Shown here one piece after another: positions 61,221 to 64,000 of a DNA stretch of 64,000 bases; the stretch's first letter is position 1; each line of letters opens with the position of its first letter. The translations under genes and the position numbers were made by a program. This DNA comes from Maricaulis virginensis. Lineage in GTDB: Bacteria; Pseudomonadota; Alphaproteobacteria; Caulobacterales; Maricaulaceae. The DNA is taken from NCBI RefSeq assembly GCF_027922185.1, contig NZ_BSFE01000001.1, positions 62,001 to 126,000 on the forward strand, read 5' to 3'. The notes beneath the pieces were generated by a model. The model saw only the letters and a list, made by a program, of their open reading frames with translations. It was not told the origin of the DNA and searched no databases.

Positions 61221-61705
61221 GACGCCGATTGTGGCGCGCTCAAGGCTGGATCTGCCTGCGCCTCGACGATCGCGCGGGCCCGTCCGATCACATCGCGCGT
61301 CCTGTCCCAGCGGGTCATCGCCACGGCCTCGTCATAGGCAAAAAAGCCGGCCTCGCTGACATCGTCTGCAGCAACCGGCTCACCGCCGGTCCACACGCCG
61401 GCGAAATCGACCAGCACATAATGCCAGTCGCCCGGACGGCCGGGTTCGCGCGCGCCGATGGAGTCGATGACATCGATCAGGCCGGCGATCCGGGCGGTGG
61501 TGCCGGTTTCCTCGGCCAGTTCGCGCAGGGCGGCTTCCGCGGCGGTCTCGCCATATTCGATCTTGCCGCCGGGCAGCGACCACTCGCCTTCATAGGGCGG
61601 TTTGCCGCGCCGGATCAGCAGCACCTCCTCGCCGCGGAAAACGACGATGCCGGCGCCGGCGACGGGACGGGGCGCATATGTATCCGGATGGGGCCCGGAC
61701 ATCAC
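61217..61705 (-). CDS. Nudix hydrolase
   Basis: A 162-aa protein with a complete Nudix box: GGKIEYGETAAEAALRELAE followed by ETG, the G-x5-E-x7-REUxEExGU signature that binds magnesium and cleaves nucleoside diphosphates linked to another moiety. The substrate is not predictable from the box. It starts 40 bp after the bdhA stop, so the minus-strand order bdhA, Nudix, TIGR02301 may form one operon. Confidence 0.88.
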   Translation of the reverse strand: MMSGPHPDTYAPRPVAGAGIVVFRGEEVLLIRRGKPPYEGEWSLPGGKIEYGETAAEAALRELAEETGTTARIAGLIDVIDSIGAREPGRPGDWHYVLVDFAGVWTGGEPVAADDVSEAGFFAYDEAVAMTRWDRTRDVIGRARAIVEAQADPALSAPQSAS

Positions 61706-61708
61706 CCG

Positions 61709-61752
61709 TATGTCGCCCTTATGTCACCCTTGTGTGCACTCAATGTCACTTC
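61709..61752. repeat. Degenerate 11-bp tandem repeats
   Basis: TATGTCGCCCT (61709-61719) and TATGTCACCCT (61720-61730) differ at one base; two weaker units follow (61731-61741, 61742-61752). They span the gap between the Nudix start and the bdhA stop. Role unknown; chance duplication is possible. Confidence 0.45.
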
Positions 61753-62546
61753 GCGGTCCATCCACCGTCAACGCTGATCCAGGACCCATTCATATTGGCT
61801 CCCGCGTCGGAGACAAGATAGAGCAGCGCACCGGCGAGCTGGTCATAGGTGACAAACTGTTTGGTCGGCTGGGCAGCGAGCAGGACGTCGCGCACGACCT
61901 CTTCCTCGGTAATCCCGCGCGCCTTTGCGGTGTCGCCGATCTGGTTCTCCACCAGCGGCGTCTTCACATAGCCCGGGCAGATCGCATTGCAGGTGATACC
62001 CTGTTCGGCGACTTCCAGCGCCAGCGTCTTGGTGAAGCCCATCACCCCGTGCTTGGCGGCCACATAGGCCGACTTGAACGGCGAGGCAACGAGGCCGTGG
62101 GCCGAGGCGAGGTTGACGATCCGCCCCCTGCCCTGGCGCTTCATGATCGGCAGGGCCGCCTTGGCGGCATGGAAGACCGAGGTGAGGTTGATGGCGATGA
62201 TGGCATCCCACTTGTCTTCCGGGAATTCATCGACCGGTGCGACATGCTGGATGCCGGCATTATTCATGAGAATGTCCAGGCGCCCGAACTCCCGTTCGGC
62301 AAAGGCCACCATGTCTGCAATTTCGGCGGATTTCAGCATGTTGGCCGGGTGATAGCGCACCTCGACGCCATGCCGTTCGGCGATCCCGGCGCGCTCTTTC
62401 TCGATCGCATCCGCATCGCCCAGCCCGTTGATGATCACGTTCGCGCCGTTGGATGCCAGGGCGTCGGCCATGGCGGCGCCGATGCCGCTCGTGGAGCCGG
62501 TGACAATGGCCACCTGGCCGGTCAGATCGGTGCGGATGGAAGACAT
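61746..62546 (-). CDS. bdhA: 3-hydroxybutyrate dehydrogenase (SDR family)
   Basis: A 266-aa short-chain dehydrogenase: NAD loop TGSTSGIGAAMADAL (residues 16 on), NNAGIQHVAPVDEFP, and the catalytic tyrosine and lysine in SAYVAAKHG. Strings IQHVAPVDEFPEDKWD, LVENQIGDTAKARGI and QPTKQFVTYDQLAG are typical of BdhA, which interconverts 3-hydroxybutyrate and acetoacetate in PHB and ketone metabolism. Confidence 0.9.
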   Translation of the reverse strand: MSSIRTDLTGQVAIVTGSTSGIGAAMADALASNGANVIINGLGDADAIEKERAGIAERHGVEVRYHPANMLKSAEIADMVAFAEREFGRLDILMNNAGIQHVAPVDEFPEDKWDAIIAINLTSVFHAAKAALPIMKRQGRGRIVNLASAHGLVASPFKSAYVAAKHGVMGFTKTLALEVAEQGITCNAICPGYVKTPLVENQIGDTAKARGITEEEVVRDVLLAAQPTKQFVTYDQLAGALLYLVSDAGANMNGSWISVDGGWTAK

Positions 62547-62659
62547 GAACCACCTTTCAAGTTTGTGCTCCGCGCAAGAAACGGCAGGCCGCAGGCCGGG
62601 TCAAGAAACGCATATGGTGTGCGAGTTTAAAAATACAACCATTGCGGGCTTTTTGTGCA

Positions 62660-62690
62660 AGAATGAAAACGCCGGCCCAGGAGGCCGGCG
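62660..62690 (-). terminator. Intrinsic terminator-like hairpin on the minus strand
   Basis: CGCCGGCC (62670-62677) and GGCCGGCG (62683-62690) form a perfect 8-bp stem with a 5-nt loop. On the minus strand it is followed by TTTTCATTCTT. It would end a minus-strand transcript coming from yaaA or from the structured stretch just upstream of it. Confidence 0.65.
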
Positions 62691-62699
62691 CAATCCAAG

Positions 62700-62847
62700 G
62701 AGGCAGCAATGTTTCGGTTTCCGAAATGCTGCCTCGTCCTTTTGGTGAGGAGAAGACGGATCGGCGGGTGGACCCTGTTGATCCGGCTCTCCATCGCTTG
62801 AAGGGCGGCCAAGGGAGATGGTGGCAGCCATCTCCTGCGGCCCTTGG
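62700..62847 (-). other. Hairpin-rich stretch, possible structured RNA
   Basis: Two strong stem-loops lie between yaaA and bdhA. The first pairs 62700-62708 with 62727-62735 and 62712-62717 with 62721-62726 around a 3-nt loop. The second pairs GGAGATGG (62814-62821) with CCATCTCC (62828-62835), flanked by CCAAG/CTTGG (62809-62813, 62843-62847). A minus-strand terminator follows. No gene and no RNA family is recognised; the strand is inferred from the terminator. A long yaaA 3' end is an alternative. Confidence 0.4.
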
Positions 62848-62885
62848 AGGTTAACACACCGTCCGGATGTGGGGAATACGAAGTT

Positions 62886-63671
62886 CTACGCCGCCTTCGC
62901 CGCCACAGGCTGGGGACGCGTGAACAGCAGCTCGTCCTCGCTGGAGCCGTCGGCCTCGAACCGATAGCCGCCCAGATCGAACTTGCGCAGTTCGGCCGGA
63001 TCCTCGACGCGGTTCTGGATAACCCAGCGGGCCATCATTCCGCGCGCCTTCTTCGCGAAGACCATCAGGGCGCGCAACTGCCCGTCCTTCTCTTCCTTGA
63101 AGTTCGCGGTGATGACGCGGGCCTTGAGCTTTTTCCGGTCGACCGACTTGAAATACTCGTTTGAGGCCAGGTTCAGAACGACGGGATCGTCCTTGCCTTC
63201 CTGCAGGCTGTTGAGCTCTTTCGCGATCCGGTCGCCCCAGAAATCATAGAGATTCTCGCCGCGCCGCGTATGCAACTTGCGGCCCATTTCCAGCCGGTAG
63301 GGGTGGATGGCATCGAGCGGACGCAGCGCGCCATACATGCCCGACAGAATGCGCAGGTGATCCTGGGCATAGTCGAGATCGGCGTCCGACAGGCTGTCGG
63401 CCTCTAGCCCGCGATAGACCTCGCCATTGAACGCGAAAGCCGCCTGTTTCTCGCCCGGCGCTTCGGCGTCGAAAGCCTGGAAACGTTCGCGGTTGAGGCG
63501 CGCCAGATCGTCGGAGATCTTCATCATCGCCTTGATCTTCGGCGCCGTCAGCTGGCGCGTTGTCTTCGACAGGATACGGGTCTCGTCGATCAGCGGCGGC
63601 CGGGTCGCGGGCAGATCGCGTTCGACCGGATCGAAATTCATGTTCTTGGCGGGCGACAGCAGAATCAGCAT
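62886..63671 (-). CDS. yaaA: Peroxide stress protein YaaA
   Basis: A 261-aa member of the YaaA (DUF328) family, close in length to E. coli YaaA, which limits iron-driven damage during peroxide stress and binds DNA. N-terminal LILLSPAKNMNF, ILSGMYGALRPLDAIHPYRLEMG and NLASNEYFKSVD are diagnostic. It is divergent from a partial endonuclease-like gene across 181 bp that shows no clear gene; a promoter for each is expected there. Confidence 0.93.
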   Translation of the reverse strand: MLILLSPAKNMNFDPVERDLPATRPPLIDETRILSKTTRQLTAPKIKAMMKISDDLARLNRERFQAFDAEAPGEKQAAFAFNGEVYRGLEADSLSDADLDYAQDHLRILSGMYGALRPLDAIHPYRLEMGRKLHTRRGENLYDFWGDRIAKELNSLQEGKDDPVVLNLASNEYFKSVDRKKLKARVITANFKEEKDGQLRALMVFAKKARGMMARWVIQNRVEDPAELRKFDLGGYRFEADGSSEDELLFTRPQPVAAKAA

Positions 63672-63852
63672 GGCAGGCCTCCTTCATCGCCAAAGGTAGG
63701 GGAGGCTGTCGGGCAGGAAAAGGCACCGGGCGCCGCTCTTGCCATGAGTTTTCTCAATGTCCGCTCACGGATTTTCCGATGCCGGCCAGGTGCAAGACGT
63801 GGCGCACCTCCCGTTTTGGTTGTATGCTGGCGCAAACTTGCGGAGACTGGCG

Positions 63853-64000
63853 ATGTCGTTCTTCTACAGCCTGGACAAGACCGATCCGGTACAGCGGCGC
63901 ATCGCACAGCGCCTCCTGGCTCTGGGAGGCCGGCTGGATGCTGAGATCCCCGCCAAGACCCTGGATTCCACCCTCCTGCTGGCGACATGGAATATCCGCG
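63853..64000 (+). CDS. Endonuclease/exonuclease/phosphatase family protein (partial)
   Basis: The first 49 codons of a gene cut by the window end. It begins MSFFYSLDKTDPVQRRIAQR and reaches TLLLATWNIR, the first conserved strand and asparagine motif of the EEP fold. GGAG at 63842-63845 is 7 nt before the ATG. The rest of the active site lies outside, so the subfamily is not assigned. Confidence 0.7.
   Translation, partial: MSFFYSLDKTDPVQRRIAQRLLALGGRLDAEIPAKTLDSTLLLATWNIR

Noticed and set aside
62691..62850. 6S RNA
   Set aside because: The length and an end pairing (TCCAAG/CTTGGA) are suggestive, but I cannot see the open central bubble, and the genomic context (yaaA/bdhA) is not the usual one. 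Left as an unassigned structured stretch.
1..64000. CRISPR array, prophage, insertion sequence or tRNA genes
   Set aside because: No regular spacer arrays, integrase or transposase proteins, terminal repeats with a transposase, or T-loop signatures with matching acceptor stems were seen.

Overview
The window looks like a chromosomal segment of an alphaproteobacterium with GC-rich DNA, probably from the Maricaulales/Hyphomonadaceae/Caulobacter neighbourhood. The taxon is inferred from four things. The division cluster runs mraZ to ligA in the alphaproteobacterial order. A perfect CtrA-type box (TTAA-N7-TTAA) and a GANTC (CcrM) site lie in front of ftsZ. FtsZ starts and ends like the Caulobacter protein. 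Typical alphaproteobacterial single genes also occur here (a TIGR02301-type protein, an ArsR-methyltransferase fusion, a 387-nt RNase P RNA). No phage, insertion sequence, CRISPR array, tRNA or rRNA was seen.

Layout. 1-1155: no credible gene; a patch of hairpins and inverted repeats. 1156-4349 (+): ettA, a membrane-anchored LuxR-type regulator and a CPBP intramembrane protease. 4362-6593: a secreted S41 protease facing a MarR regulator across a 12-bp repeat array, then an HxlR regulator. 6797-12558: an autotransporter GDSL esterase, a DadA-like oxidoreductase (-), an ArsR-methyltransferase fusion and a retropepsin-RimK fusion. 12601-16179 (-): a 5-oxoprolinase. 16333-20902: a TerB-DnaJ protein, a small membrane protein, a CE15-like lipoprotein esterase, a lipoprotein, an EamA transporter and an N-acetylmuramoyl-alanine amidase. 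20934-21320: rnpB.

21783-40903 is the division and cell-wall (dcw) cluster, all on + and mostly joined by 1-13-nt overlaps: mraZ, rsmH, ftsL, ftsI, murE, murF, mraY, murD, ftsW, murG, murC, murB, an uncharacterised gene, ddl, ftsQ, ftsA, ftsZ. A strong terminator follows ftsZ, then lpxC, bamD, recN and ligA. Together these make lipid II with meso-diaminopimelate, build the septum and supply outer-membrane biogenesis. MraZ-type repeats precede mraZ, and the CtrA/GANTC elements precede ftsZ.

47229-64000 is a mixed housekeeping region: a lipoprotein and Xaa-Pro aminopeptidase (-), prmA and ygfZ (-), a GT9 glycosyltransferase with a dihydroorotase-like gene (+), a DUF6165/HAD pair (+), a four-gene MacAB-like export operon (-), a lipoprotein (+), TIGR02301, Nudix and 3-hydroxybutyrate dehydrogenase genes (-), yaaA (-), and the start of an endonuclease/exonuclease/phosphatase gene cut by the window end. 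Many intergenic gaps carry palindromic REP-like elements, several between convergent genes.

No obvious large unknown system is present. The points most worth a look are the uncharacterised gene locked between murB and ddl, the tethered LuxR/CPBP protease pair, the regulatory repeats, the variant metal motif in the dihydroorotase-like protein, and a structured stretch downstream of yaaA.
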